From contig MU858102.1 of the NCBI GenBank assembly GCA_033297075.1, forward strand, positions 124,001 to 188,000: 64,000 nucleotides of DNA, in the 5' to 3' direction. This stretch comes from Rhypophila decipiens (taxonomy: Eukaryota; Ascomycota; Sordariomycetes; Sordariales; Naviculisporaceae). The first letter of the stretch is position 1; each line of letters opens with the position of its first letter. Below are positions 46,679 to 57,670 of this stretch, one piece after another. Both the position numbers and the translations under genes were made by a program. Under the pieces are notes generated by a model. That model was given only the letters and a program-made list of their open reading frames with translations. It searched no databases and was not told the DNA's origin.

Positions 46679-48631
46679 TCACCTACTCACACTCCGGGCA
46701 CTCAAATTCCCATCACTCGTCCCACCACCTCCCGCCCGAAGCACCGCATCGCCCCAATACTGCCCCTTCTTCTCCTTCCCCTGATGTCCCGAATGACCAT
46801 CTGATTTCTCCTCAGTAATAGGCGTAATGCTACTAGACGAGTTAAACCCGCCCGGCAACCCCAGCCCAAAATCCGGCCTGATCGGCGATGGCGACGGAGT
46901 CTGTTTCATCATCGACACCTTGGACGAGACCGAGACGGTGACCTTAACACCAAACTCGTCCTCGGCGAAGTTATCCGGCTCGTCGTCGTCGTGCAGCATG
47001 CTCCCGTCCGAACGCGATCCGTTTGCCGCCGCTTGTCGCGCACGTTCCCACTGCGCTTCTCGCAGGGCCTCTGCTTGTCGCTGCCGGTTGCGCTTTCGTC
47101 GGCGGACGAAGAAGAGGTACCCGAGCGGGGCTAGGATGGCGAGGAGGACAAGGGGCACGACGACGCCGATTATGATGGCCTTTTTGTCGGATGGCGATGA
47201 TTCGGAGGTGGTTGAAGAGACGCCTTCGCCGGAAGATGCGGGATCCGAGTCGGAGTCTGATTCTGATTCTTCGAGACAGGAACTGGATTCGTTCTCGTCC
47301 GGGATGCAGTAGAGCTTGGATGAGGGAATGCGCGCCCCGGCTTTGGCGAAAGGGATGATGTTGGCTTCTGCAGACCTGGCAGAGGGAGAAACAGGTGCCA
47401 GGGCAATGTCCTTGTTCACGTTGTCAAACACCATGTAGGTCCGTCGAAGGAGAGAGCTGCCGAGATTAAATTGGGGGTTGCTGTTGGAGCTGCCGAGGAA
47501 GGTTTTCTTCTGGATGCCAAAGAGGCAGACGTTCTTGTCCAGTTCCAAGAGAGCCATGGCAATCTGCCATTTGGTAACCCTTTGGGAGACTACCAGGTCA
47601 GACATACGGACGTCAAGAGCTGGTCCACCCGGGCCCTGGAGCTGGAGCTTGAGACTGATTTGCTTCAGTGTGCTGGTCTTGGAGGCTGCGTCGCAGGGGA
47701 TGGTGGCCAGCTTTAGGGTGGGGTCCCAGGTTGCGCCGGCGGCAGTGATGATGGAGTCTGCGAGTGCGTCTGGCAGGAAGGAAAAGGTCTCTGCCGGGTT
47801 CACGGTGACCGCAACTGGAGCTCCGCCGTACTTGAAGTTCTCCTTCCCACCCGAGACTTCGACGCCGTTTAGCGAGACGGCAAAAGCGCTGGGGAAGATG
47901 TCATATGGCTGAATGGTCTTGAGACGCGCAAGGTCGCCTTGATATCGTGACTTGTCGATGGCCCCAAGGAGCAGGGCCCCGGATCTGCCCTCGGGATCGT
48001 CCAGCCAAACACTGTACGCTTGAGTGGTGATCTTTCCGGAGGAGACTAGCTGGTCTATCAAGTTCGGGCGGTACCTGGATGACGGACGGGGATAGAGGGT
48101 GCTGGCGTCGTTATTTAGCCCCATCATGCCGATATACTGGTTGTTGGACACCGAGGTCACAATTCCCATGGGTAGGGCGTCTAATTTCGCATCACCAAGT
48201 GTCAGAGTATCGGTCATGTTCAGGCCCCCGACCGTCATGGTGTCGCTGTAGGCGATGCTAAAGTCCACGAAGACCCCCTCGGCCATCCGGTTGGTCGACG
48301 ACGTCGACGGGTTGAAGACGCCCCATCCGCACGCCGAGCCAGCACTGTCATCGGAGGCTTGAACGGAGCCTGCTAACGTGTCAAAGTTGTTCGTACATGG
48401 CATAGCATCGGACTGGGGGAGCCATGTGTGCGGTGATGACGGCGACAGCAGTAGTGACAGCGGCTGTGGTGGGGTACCAACAGTGACGTTGACCAGAAAG
48501 ACGTGGCCCGAAGCCGAGAGCGGGACCTGGATATGGGAGGCGGCCGAGGCCAAGCAGCCGGCAAAAGGAGAAAGTAAACAACAACAAAGAAAAGACAAGG
48601 CGGCGGACCGCAATGAAAGAACGAGTGACAT
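46679..48631 (-). CDS. Membrane-anchored pepsin-fold protein lacking both catalytic motifs
   Basis: Single-exon 650-aa protein. A signal peptide (about residues 1-30) is followed by a pepsin-like domain: HVFLVNVTVGTPPQPLSL is the classic start, and YIGMMGLN, GKITTQAYSVWL and GALLLGAIDKSRYQGDL are family blocks. Where pepsins have the first DTG, this protein has S63-P64-S65 (PPQPLSLLLSPSSPHTWLP). Where the second DTG is expected it has N278-P279-A280 (NPAETFSFLP). An acidic Ser-rich stalk leads to one transmembrane helix near residues 484-505 (IIIGVVVPLVLLAILAPLGY), a stop-transfer RRRKRNR, and a tail of about 140 residues rich in Ser and Gly. Probably a catalytically inactive surface or secretory-pathway protein. 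Confidence 0.85.
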   Translation of the reverse strand: MSLVLSLRSAALSFLCCCLLSPFAGCLASAASHIQVPLSASGHVFLVNVTVGTPPQPLSLLLSPSSPHTWLPQSDAMPCTNNFDTLAGSVQASDDSAGSACGWGVFNPSTSSTNRMAEGVFVDFSIAYSDTMTVGGLNMTDTLTLGDAKLDALPMGIVTSVSNNQYIGMMGLNNDASTLYPRPSSRYRPNLIDQLVSSGKITTQAYSVWLDDPEGRSGALLLGAIDKSRYQGDLARLKTIQPYDIFPSAFAVSLNGVEVSGGKENFKYGGAPVAVTVNPAETFSFLPDALADSIITAAGATWDPTLKLATIPCDAASKTSTLKQISLKLQLQGPGGPALDVRMSDLVVSQRVTKWQIAMALLELDKNVCLFGIQKKTFLGSSNSNPQFNLGSSLLRRTYMVFDNVNKDIALAPVSPSARSAEANIIPFAKAGARIPSSKLYCIPDENESSSCLEESESDSDSDPASSGEGVSSTTSESSPSDKKAIIIGVVVPLVLLAILAPLGYLFFVRRRKRNRQRQAEALREAQWERARQAAANGSRSDGSMLHDDDEPDNFAEDEFGVKVTVSVSSKVSMMKQTPSPSPIRPDFGLGLPGGFNSSSSITPITEEKSDGHSGHQGKEKKGQYWGDAVLRAGGGGTSDGNLSARSVSR

Positions 48632-49701
48632 GCTGCGCTAATGGCAGACGATAACGATTGGAACCTCTACATGGAGAGACTTTGTGGGTTGAAGAATGAA
48701 GAGAGGTTGAAGAAAGGTTGACCACCCCTGCTCGGCCCCTGAAAACTGGAACCCACGCCAAGCCGAATTGGGCACCATCGCGAAGGATCGCGAGCTTGTT
48801 TAAAATTAGGGAAATTAGACGAGGACCCCTTACCATTTCCGGGATCCCTGCCAAGACTTGGATATCAACAACACACGATCCATTGTTCTTGAAGTTGATG
48901 GCTTGATATGCGTGATACCGAAGTCGAATAGGTAGAGATGTTCAATCTGTTGCGGGTACATCAAGCGAGGCCGATCATTTTCCGTTTGATCACATTCGTC
49001 CTTCAAACTGCAGGCAAGACCCTTGCAGGTGTTTGGAGTTGACTTTGTATTCCAACGATATACCTATCATGAGAAGTTTCCCCCTCTCAAGAAGCAGGTC
49101 AAATGAAGCTTTGCAAGTGCGTCTTCAAGAGCTGACGTGAGCGATATGTCCCGGTGGAGGGTTGCCGTAAGAGGCCTCAGGTACCAACCCGAAATGATGG
49201 ACTATTATTGGCCGCCCCGGTATATCATCGGGGGACTTGGGACTTCCCACGATTCTGCGCAATTGCGCAGTCCCTCCCTGCAGCAGAGTCCCCTCATGAT
49301 CCAGCTAGGTGGGACTGCTGCCTGATAGGTCGGAACGGTTCCTAGCCCTGAGAGTCCCATAAGATCGGGCCATGTCCCACGCCCAATATTGGCAAACACT
49401 TCCCCTCACCTACTCCCGACATTATCTAATATTGACCTGATCGGCGACCATATTCCCCATAACGCAGTAATAAACATCCAGATACATGTAACTTACCAGC
49501 AACCACGCACTTACTTGAGCTTCATGCTGTTTGAAGCTGCCCCCGGGGTAATCAGCCCTTGGACGGCATTTGTAAGCCAAAAGAATCTTTTCTTGATCGA
49601 GAAACACAAACTCAGGCTCTGGGGTGTCTGGGGTGTCTGGGGTGTCTGGGCGAACAGTATCTAATCGAGAATATTTGTCGCAGTTATCATCTTCTCTGAC
49701 G
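48632..49701. other. Divergent promoter region
   Basis: 1.07 kb between the pepsin-fold gene and the transcription-factor gene. Holds the 9-bp tandem repeat at 49621-49650. No gene is supported. Confidence 0.5.
49621..49650. repeat. Three-copy 9-bp tandem repeat
   Basis: GGGGTGTCT repeated three times plus GGG, 52-81 bp upstream of the chosen ATG of the transcription-factor gene, in its presumed leader. Confidence 0.8.
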
Positions 49702-51917
49702 ATGGACCAGGGACAACTTTTAATGCCAGAGTCAGCACTTCGAGCCGACACCAACACTGAAGCCGCACTCCCTCCCAGCGGTCAATTGCTAGTAGCTTCT
49801 GCCTGCGTCGATTGTGTACGTTACCATCCGTTCTAATACACTGTTGCCTTATTGCTTTCATCTGCCCCCTCATTAACCACAGCAGTATCGGCAACTTGCC
49901 TGCAGAGAAGCCGACACCTCAAATGCGATGGGGTTGACCCATGTTCACGCTGCAAGAGAGAGACTCGAGAATGCAGCTACGTCCCATCGCGCCGTGGATG
50001 GAAAGATTCCTCCATTGCAGCCCTATACATGGAACACATGCGAACGAGCAGCGCCACACCTTCTGACACCTGTATTAAACCAAGACTCAGCACGTCCGAG
50101 GTAGATCGGTTAGAACTTCTGTTTAGTATCAATCCGAAACCGGGATCAAGAATCAAGTCCTCGTTGGCAGAGGAGCTCAGAGTCGAGGTCCCACGGATCA
50201 ATGTCAGTATTTATCTCCTACACTCCCGGCGTGGAACAACTTCTCACCATCTTTACAGAACTGGTTTCAGAACAGGCGGGCCAAAGAGAAACAGCAACGA
50301 AAGGAGCGCGGATACCAGATGACTATCCCACAGGAAACCGGAATGGATGAGAAGAACACTGTCCAATTCCCGGGCCGTTCTCCGCCGTCTTCAACCTCTG
50401 ATCGGCCCTTTACCAGGGGATTTGTCTCCCGTCATACCGTCGCCTCCGAGGGGGGTCCTGACGTGAAGGAAGAAACTGTGGCTTGTCTAATAAACTACTT
50501 CTACAGTCTCATGGGACAGTGGTACTTTAGCAGACCAGCGCAGTTCTGGACTCGTTACCACGGCGGGCCCACTCCGAAGAGCCATGGGCAGGAATCTCCA
50601 AGCCCGGGGAAAGGCACACAAACGACAAACGGGGATCGCCTGAGACCCTTTGGATGGGCAGCCGAGTCAAACTCCAACCCGGAGCGACGACGGTTTAATC
50701 GTGATGAAGAAGACTCTGAGGAGGAAAGAAATCACAAGAAACCCAAGCTCAAAGAGAGAGACAATGCCAGATCGGCACAAAGACTTGCATGTCCATATTT
50801 CAAGAAGGACCCTACACGATATCAACAATGGCGCTCATGTCCTGGGCCGGGTTGGGGCACCGTTCATCGAATGAGGTGAGAACGAAGTCAAGCCCGGGCC
50901 GTTCAGGCATCAATCGGCATTTACAGTCACAACGTGACACTAACTTTTTCACACAGGGAGCATCTCTATAGATGCCACGTATTACCTCCAAGTTGCCCAC
51001 GGTGCCACAAAACCTTTGAGGACGAAAAGTCGAAACTAGAGCACTTCGTCACGCCGGAGTCTTGCTCGGTCCGAGATCAACCATGCGTCCTCGAGGGTCT
51101 TGACCCTGCCACTCACGAACTACTGAAAAGCAGGAAGCTTCTGCAGGGGCAGGATACCGAGGAAGCGAAGTGGCGAGCAGTTTACATTGTTCTTTTCCCA
51201 GGAACTGAGGAGAAAGACATACCCAGTCCATGTATGTTGCACAATGCAAAAAGCTTTCGCAACGGTTTGGCGAGAAAATGCGCTAAGAACCAGCACTTTC
51301 CAGATTATGAATACGCCGGCACCACGACCCGTGACAAGCATCCATACGATACGGATTCACCTGAGCTCACAAGATACGAAGAGTTCCTCAAGGCCGAGCT
51401 CCCACCAGAAGTAGAGAGGAAGCTCACCGCCAGCATCGGGGCAGTTTTAAGGGCTGGTGGGAAGATTAGCAATACCCAGATTGAGGTGTTGAAACAAGAG
51501 GTGGTGACCATGGTTCGGGATGCCCAGCTTGAGTTATTCCGGCTTTATTGTCAGACAGGAGAAAAGGCAACGATCACTCGAAGAAATAAAGACCCCGAGC
51601 AGACTCAGGAATCAACAACTACCACCATGGCAGAGGATGCCGGGCTTGCATTTAGGTCACAATGGCACTCGCTGCAAAGTGACGGCAAGACTATGGCTCC
51701 TGTTCCGGAGAAGGGCCTGGACAACGATCTAGTGAATGACTCGGAAGCGAACTGGGTCTTCATACCGCCAGACGGCTATCACAGCTTTACAGGCTTCGAT
51801 GGCATCCTCTTCGACCTTGGCGCTTTTGAAACCGGCATAGAGGCAACGGTGTCATCGAGTGGGAGTCTCGATTGGGAAATGGCTATGAACGGTGCTTCCA
51901 ACTTACATGTGCAGTAA
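49702..51917 (+). CDS. Zn2Cys6-homeodomain-C2H2 transcription factor
   Basis: Predicted 662-aa nuclear regulator from four exons (49702-49815, 49906-50202, 50259-50875, 50957-51917). Residues 35-61 form a canonical Zn2Cys6 cluster, C-x2-C-x6-C-x5-C-x2-C-x6-C (C35, C38, C45, C51, C54, C61), split by intron 1. Residues about 94-149 are a homeodomain: RLSTSEVDRLELLF, SSLAEELRV and the recognition helix NWFQNRRAKEKQ (W139, F140, N142, R144); intron 2 falls inside it and splicing gives exact homeodomain spacing. Residues 313-362 hold a C2H2-like fungal module: C316, C332, H341, H346, H351, then CPRC. Intron 3 (AG/GTGAGA...CAG) joins HRMR to EHLYRCH. The remainder is acidic with no domain seen. Intron 2 uses a GTCAGT donor. 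Target genes are unknown. Confidence 0.85.
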
Positions 51918-52506
51918 CTCACCTCCGTAGCTTTTACTTGAATTCTAGAATTACAGCTGGTTTTTCAGTGCTTTACCTGTATCGCTGTCAACGTTGAGAA
52001 GTGGATTACTCGCACATCGACCGGTTTCAACGGACCTAAGAACCTGCCCAGCTATTCTCAAGTGGGCCGGCCTTGAGAAGAGATGATCCACCTGGAACAC
52101 TTCACCAGATCAGAGCTCAAGACGCTTCTCAATCCCATTACTTCCTATGCCTATTCACTTTCCGTCTTGTACTAAGATTTTACTGTTTTACTTCATATAA
52201 GGCACCAGTCCCACACATTCTAGCTTCGAAGAAGAACGTTCGACCAATTAGTCTCAGAATTACTCGGCATTATTGTATCTGCACGTGGTCTTGTTCCTTG
52301 TTCTCCCAGCGTTTAGATTACGTTTGCCGCGCCTTCCAACCGTTACGTATAGAACTCTAAGCCACCCCAGTCCATTTGGAAGTTCAATTACAACAGGATG
52401 AGGAGATGGGTCATTTCTACTCACGAATGGCGTCCCGGGTCAGAAGGTCGTGGTAAGTGTAACTGTGGCAGACGGATGGTTCACTGTTCTTAGTAGTGTT
52501 TTTTTT
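51918..52506. other. Intergenic, 0.6 kb
   Basis: 3' flank of the transcription-factor gene. No supported gene; an AT-rich stretch precedes the decayed region. Confidence 0.5.
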
Positions 52507-54191
52507 TTAATCATCCTCCTCCATCTCCGTCGCTTGCGCTATCTGCGCGGCCCATCTACGGTTGTCCGCCCAGAAGCTTTCGTACAAACCGCCCTGTTTA
52601 ATCCTCGGCATCAGAGAACCAGCCGTCATCCGTCTGTTATCGCTGCCTCTAGATGCTGCCCCCGAAGGTTGGGGTACTGAGTAGTCTTCAATCCTTCGTC
52701 TCACCCGATGTCCCTCTTCTCCCCACTGTCTAGAGTACTCGCTGGATGAGACATCAAACAGCCCCTCGTCAAACTCACCCCTGGCCGTCCCGGGTGTTCT
52801 GATCGTCTCTTCTGAGTCGTTGAAGGTGCGGAACATTCACTTCTGTGGGGAGCCGCTCCTACTGGCACTCTAGAAGGATGGCCTCTGGGTCGGCGGGACG
52901 AGATCCTACTAGCTGAACCTCGGACCACGGAAGGACAATTTTACAAACGAGCTAGAGAAGTACAAGGGATTGTTTGCCCGCTACCTTGGTGCCAAGGTGT
53001 ATCGTAGACAGCTGTAGGCCCAAGGCATCGTCCGAGAAGCAAAGGAAGATGGGCAGGAAGGCCTGGTAAGGTTAGCTAGCTGGGACAAAATATGACGGCT
53101 GGGGGCGGGGATAGGGCGCTGTTCGTCTTACCGTAGGGCTCCCCTCGGGGCACAGGCGCGCAGACTCAGCGCGCAGGCAGTCAAGGGTCTTGATGCCGTG
53201 GGTGGGCATGATGTTGCCTAGCTGGAAGTCGCGGAACTCGCCGAACGGGAACTTGGTGTCCTTAGGGCTTGTTGCAGAGAGGACGAACCAGATGTGCCGA
53301 GGATTGATGCCGCAGTCGATGAGGAACATGTAGGCATTAAGAGTATCCGCGGGATGGATCACCGCTGCGAGCGGGAGGCACTTGTTCTTACAGTCGTCGA
53401 AATGCTAGAGGGGAGGGGACCGGAAGTAGCCCAGTGTAGTGTAGGCGTTCATCTTCCGGGACACGCGGTGGCACTCTCTCAGCACCTGGTAACCGCGCTC
53501 CAGAGAATTGTAGTCCTCGATATGGGATACGATGGCGGACAGGAACCCAACCTTAGTAAGCAGCACAAGGCCTGGGTTGAACGCTGCCTCGAGGCGGTGG
53601 AGGTCGATGATGGTTCGACTGTTGCCGCCAGGGCGGGGGTCTGACTGATGACTACCTTAGGAAGATCGGACCCCCACCACAGCTATTACCGCGAGACGGT
53701 TGCGGCTGGCTTCCCTGTTCCGTGCGCATACTATTGGCTTGTGGCCTGGTATACATCCAGTCCCCGGCGCGTAGGAAGTTGCCTCCCGTTACTATGCGAG
53801 ATGGGGCAGAAATACAAGAGTGGGACTGGGAGTCTCTTCTCGCCCGCCAAATGGCCAGCAACAACTCCCAACATGCTCCGCCGACAGGACCACGCGCCGG
53901 GTGACCGAGAACAACATCCGCATCCACAGTCGGTATTGAGGCGGCTCCGATATCACTGGTGTCAACGAGGACGACTCAGTCGGGAGCTGGAGGAGCTGGT
54001 AGCACTTCGCGAGGAAAAGAGGTAATGGGAGACCGTCGGGGGGCAAGTCCGTTGATATAGACTGCTGTCATGCATTTTCGTTTCCTGGCGTGGAGGAAGG
54101 ACTGTATGTGGTCGTCCAAAGCCACCTTTGTCTCCTCGTCGATTACAGTATCATTCACTGCCCAAGTTTTGTATTCTCCCTCTACCATCAA
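52507..54191 (-). pseudogene. Decayed coding fragments, unknown gene(s)
   Basis: Several minus-strand stretches look coding but do not join into an intact gene. About 53620-53100 encodes blocks such as LEAAFNPGLVLLTKVGFLSA and GYQVLRECHRVSRKMNAYTT, then an in-frame TAG at 53405-53407, then LAAVIHPADTLNAYMFLIDC. The TAG could instead be a splice acceptor after a pyrimidine run. A 3' block at 52836-52507 contains SDNRRMTAGSLMPRIKQGGL and ends in a stop. A 5' block near 54191 contains EETKVALDDHIQSFLHARKR. A short plus-strand frame near 52935-53015 (ELEKYKGLFARYLGAKVYRR) runs the other way. I do not recognise the family. The mixture suggests a degenerate or rearranged region. Confidence 0.35.
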
Positions 54192-54412
54192 ACGTCAAAC
54201 TCCCTCTACCGTCTTGCCCAATTTAGTGACTCTATTACCAGTATAGTCTCTTGTCTTTGTCTCTCCTTTCTCTTTTCTCCAGACGTCCGTACCGAAAGTC
54301 TTAGATCTTTGTTTAATCATCTCTTCAAACAAGCACACTCTTCAGAATTGTGAGTTGGGCTAAATAGCTTTGATTCACTACAAAGAGGTCAGTATAGCCG
54401 GTTTTTATTTCA

Positions 54413-54610
54413 CTAATAAAAGGGAAAAGGAAGAAAGCGATGTGCGTCCGGACAGTCCTTTCCCTTGGCCAACTTGCACCCAGTACACGTCCCAGAGAAT
54501 CCCATGTCTTCCTTGACCATAGCCACTATCGCCTCCTTGGTGCCGCTTGTTCTACCAAATTGCCACACTATGTTTATGACCTCATGTTTATTCCCACAAC
54601 GATTCAACAA
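54413..54610 (-). pseudogene. Short coding-like relic
   Basis: A 65-codon minus-strand frame with coding-like composition (KEAIVAMVKEDMGFSGTCTG, then CKLAKGKDCPDAHRF) and no visible start exon. A further coding-like stretch lies at about 54900-54795 (NLIVRYSDDEEDDQAYGAMM). Both continue the field of fragments to the left. They could be exons of one lost gene. Confidence 0.25.
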
Positions 54611-56002
54611 CCGTTTGCGAGTGGTCCCCTCCCTAGGTGTTGTTTGGGCGTCAGTTCCTTATGCTAGGGGAGGGCTGGTTGTCAGGGGATTTTTGCTGGA
54701 AGGGCCTTGGCTGGTGGATGTGTGAAAAGAATGGAGAGTATTGATGTTGATGATTCATAGGTAATGAAGAATGAATAGTTGTGTTGTTGGCGACAGAGTT
54801 GAACTTTTGATTGCCATCGATCTAGTAACGGCCTCCTCCATCATGGCACCGTAGGCTTGGTCGTCTTCTTCGTCGTCGCTGTAGCGTACAATCAAGTTGT
54901 ACACAGAGGCTCGCTCGGTTTTCCGTTCTCTCCATATGTCGTCCTACCCCAAAACCAAGGTTGACAACCTGGTGATACTGCCATGCATGCGGCGATGATG
55001 TGGTTGTGCTTCCTCCGCATAATCAACGGCTGCTGTATGACACATATTTCCGTGGCAAAGGTAGTGAAACTGAGCCCTGCGAATTCTCAACGATTTGGTT
55101 GGGCCGGAGAAAATATTTCATTTAGTAGTACGACGCCTGTCATATCGTTGTCAGTGTTTAAGAATGTGCTCTCATCACGAGGTTGATGCTCCCCCTTCGG
55201 ACATGAACCTCCTACAACCTAGTGGCGGGAGATCTCGGTTCACAGTGACATATCGTCGGTTTTGGGTTTTGGGTAGTGTTGTAGACATGCTCTACTTTTG
55301 ACCCGGGCACCACGGTGAAAAATGCGGGTCCAAGTGAAAGAAGACAAAGCGATGGCAAGTAAACAAGTCCATGACGGCTTGAAAAGGGGGCTGTTGAATA
55401 TATAAAGTCATCGACAATTTAGCGTTCAAGCTGCCCACTTATAAGACGCCTAAATATATCCAAAACGTCACCCTGTGACCCCGGTGCCGAGGTAACATTC
55501 CCCGGATCCACAGTCCAAGTCACATCCAAGAAGGTTTAGTCGCTCTTATCAAGCTTTTCTCCAAGTGCTTATTCCCGTATCCGTATGCAGAATGCGGGCC
55601 CGACGCCCGTCAATTCGGCAGAGACGTTCAGAAAGTTTATGTCGTTTTTTGGGTTTGGGAAAAATTCTGAATACGCCATCCGACAAAGAAAATTTGGGGA
55701 AACTGGCCCCGATCCTTCCTGTCCCTCTTCCGAACTTCTTAGGAAGAAGACGCGGACCGGCGATTCCATCGGACGCACGAGCAAGAACCCCGCTTAACAA
55801 CTCGACTTGGTGCCATTCTCGAGTTCCTGTTAACGGAGCAAAACGACCGGCCGTTTCTGGCGCCATTTTAGCTCCAAAAGTGTTTTCTGGGAAGTGTCAA
55901 CGATCCAAGAGACATCACTTAAGTTCAAGACCCAGACCCAAACTTTGCCACACAGAGCCGGTTCAACTCAGTTGTGTGAAAGTGAGCAGCCATTCAGTGA
56001 GC
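54611..56002. other. Intergenic with weak relics
   Basis: Contains a coding-like minus-strand stretch near 54900-54795, then promoter sequence of the MFS gene. An open frame runs upstream from the MFS ATG to 55565, but its sequence is arginine-rich and not transporter-like, so it is probably leader. Confidence 0.45.
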
Positions 56003-57670
56003 ATGACAGACCGCAAACAAGGGGCCTCCTCGCCCTCCATCTCCGAGGTGAAACCACAATCACAAGCACAGGAATCACCAGTCAACTACAATGTCGACCG
56101 ATCATGGGAGTGGGACTCTGAAAAGACAGTCACCACAGCAGACGCAGACGAGATCAACCGGGCCACGCCAGACAACACCCATACCAAAAAGCGCACAAGA
56201 GGTGGAAATGGAAACGAATCAGACCTCACAGACTTTGCCGCGGCATCTTCAGACCCAGAAAACGTGGTTCCTCCCCCCAAGGACAATGACGGCAACCCCT
56301 CCCAAATCCCCGACGGCGGCAAACAAGCCTGGCTGGTAGTCCTCGGAGCCTGGTGCGTCTCTTTCTGCTCCTACGGCTGGATAAACAGCATAGGCACCTT
56401 CCAAGAGTACTACCAGTCCGGTCCGCTCAAGGAATACTCCGCCTCCCAAATCAGCTGGATCCCCTCGCTCCAAATCTTCTTCATGTCCTTTGTGGGGCCG
56501 GTGATAGGACGCGTCTATGACCGCTACGGTTTGCGATGGTTGATGGTCGTCGGGTCGGTGATGCATGTTTTCGGGCTCATGATGGCTAGTCTCTCGTCCA
56601 AGTATTACCAGTTTATGCTCTCTCAGGGTGTTTGCAGTGCTATTGGGGTGGCGATTTGCTTTTTGAGTGCGATTAGTGTCATCACGCAGTGGTTTGATAA
56701 ACGAAGGGGACTGGCGTTTGGGACGCTGGCTACGGGGAGCTCGCTTGGCGGAGTGGTTTTTCCTATCATGTTGAGTCGGTTGATAGAGACGGTTGGGTAT
56801 GGCTGGGCTATGAGGGTTAGTGCCTTCTTGATTCTGGCGCTGCTGTGTGTTGCGAATTTGACGCTCAGGACGAGGATTCCTCTACCGTCCTCGAAGGCTA
56901 AGCTTTCTGGTAGAAACAAGGAGGGTCTAACAGCGGTTGTGAGCGGTCCTTCGGGCGCTGGTGGGTCGATTCGCTCGGCGCAGGGGAGGAGGAATATGTT
57001 GAAGCCGTTTCGCGAGACGCAGTTCTTGCTCCTCCTTGTTGGCTTGTTCTTGGTTCCGTTTGGGCTGTATGTCCCGATCAATTATATGCCTGTTGCGTCA
57101 AAAGGAGCGGGTATGACCACAGACATGGCCCAGAATATGGTGGCCATCTACAATGGTGCCAGGTATGTGTCTGCTCTGTTCGGTTTGTTTCTTTCTCGAG
57201 GGCCTTGCTAACTGGTCGGGTATAGTGCCGTTGGCCGCTTCTCCTCGGGCTTTATTTCGGACAAGGCAGGAAGGTACAATGTCTTTTGTATATGCTGCTA
57301 TATCGCGGGGATACTCATCTTGGGTATGTGGGTGCCGGTCTCTGAAGCGCTTCCCAACGCCGCAGCCGTTTCCATCGCCTTCGCCGCAATGTTTGGCATT
57401 TTCTCTGGAGGATATATCAGCCTGATGGCGTCTCTTGTTGCGGCAATTTCGCCCTTGGAGGAGATTGGATATCGGAATGGGATTACCTTCTTTTTCTCGG
57501 CCATCGGGGGGTTGACGACCAACCCCATTGCAGGAGCCATTCTCGAGGCGGGCGGTGGGAACTGGGTCGGATTGAAGACCTTTGCTGGCGTGTTTATGAT
57601 TGCCGGGACGACGTTTACTCTGGCTGTGAGGATTCATCGTGTCGGTTGGGGGTTGACAAAAGTATTTTGA
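56003..57670 (+). CDS. MFS transporter, monocarboxylate-permease (MCT) type
   Basis: Predicted 534-aa membrane transporter from two exons (56003-57162, 57226-57670; 63-nt intron with a gctaac branch point). A hydrophilic N-terminal tail of about 105 residues precedes 12 membrane segments. MCT-like signatures: DGGKQAWLVVLGAWCVSFCS at the first span, GTFQEYYQ, GPVIGRVYDRYGLRWLMVVG, TQWFDKRRGLAFG and GRFSSGFISDKAGRYN. A long central loop separates the two six-helix halves. Fungal members transport monocarboxylates or riboflavin, or are of unknown specificity, so I give no substrate. The ATG at 56003 was chosen because the residues after it match typical charged tails, although the frame stays open further upstream. 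Confidence 0.9.

Noticed and set aside
55565..56002. N-terminal extension of the MFS transporter
   Set aside because: The frame stays open but is Arg/Pro-rich without family likeness and overlaps a minus-strand shadow; more likely leader.
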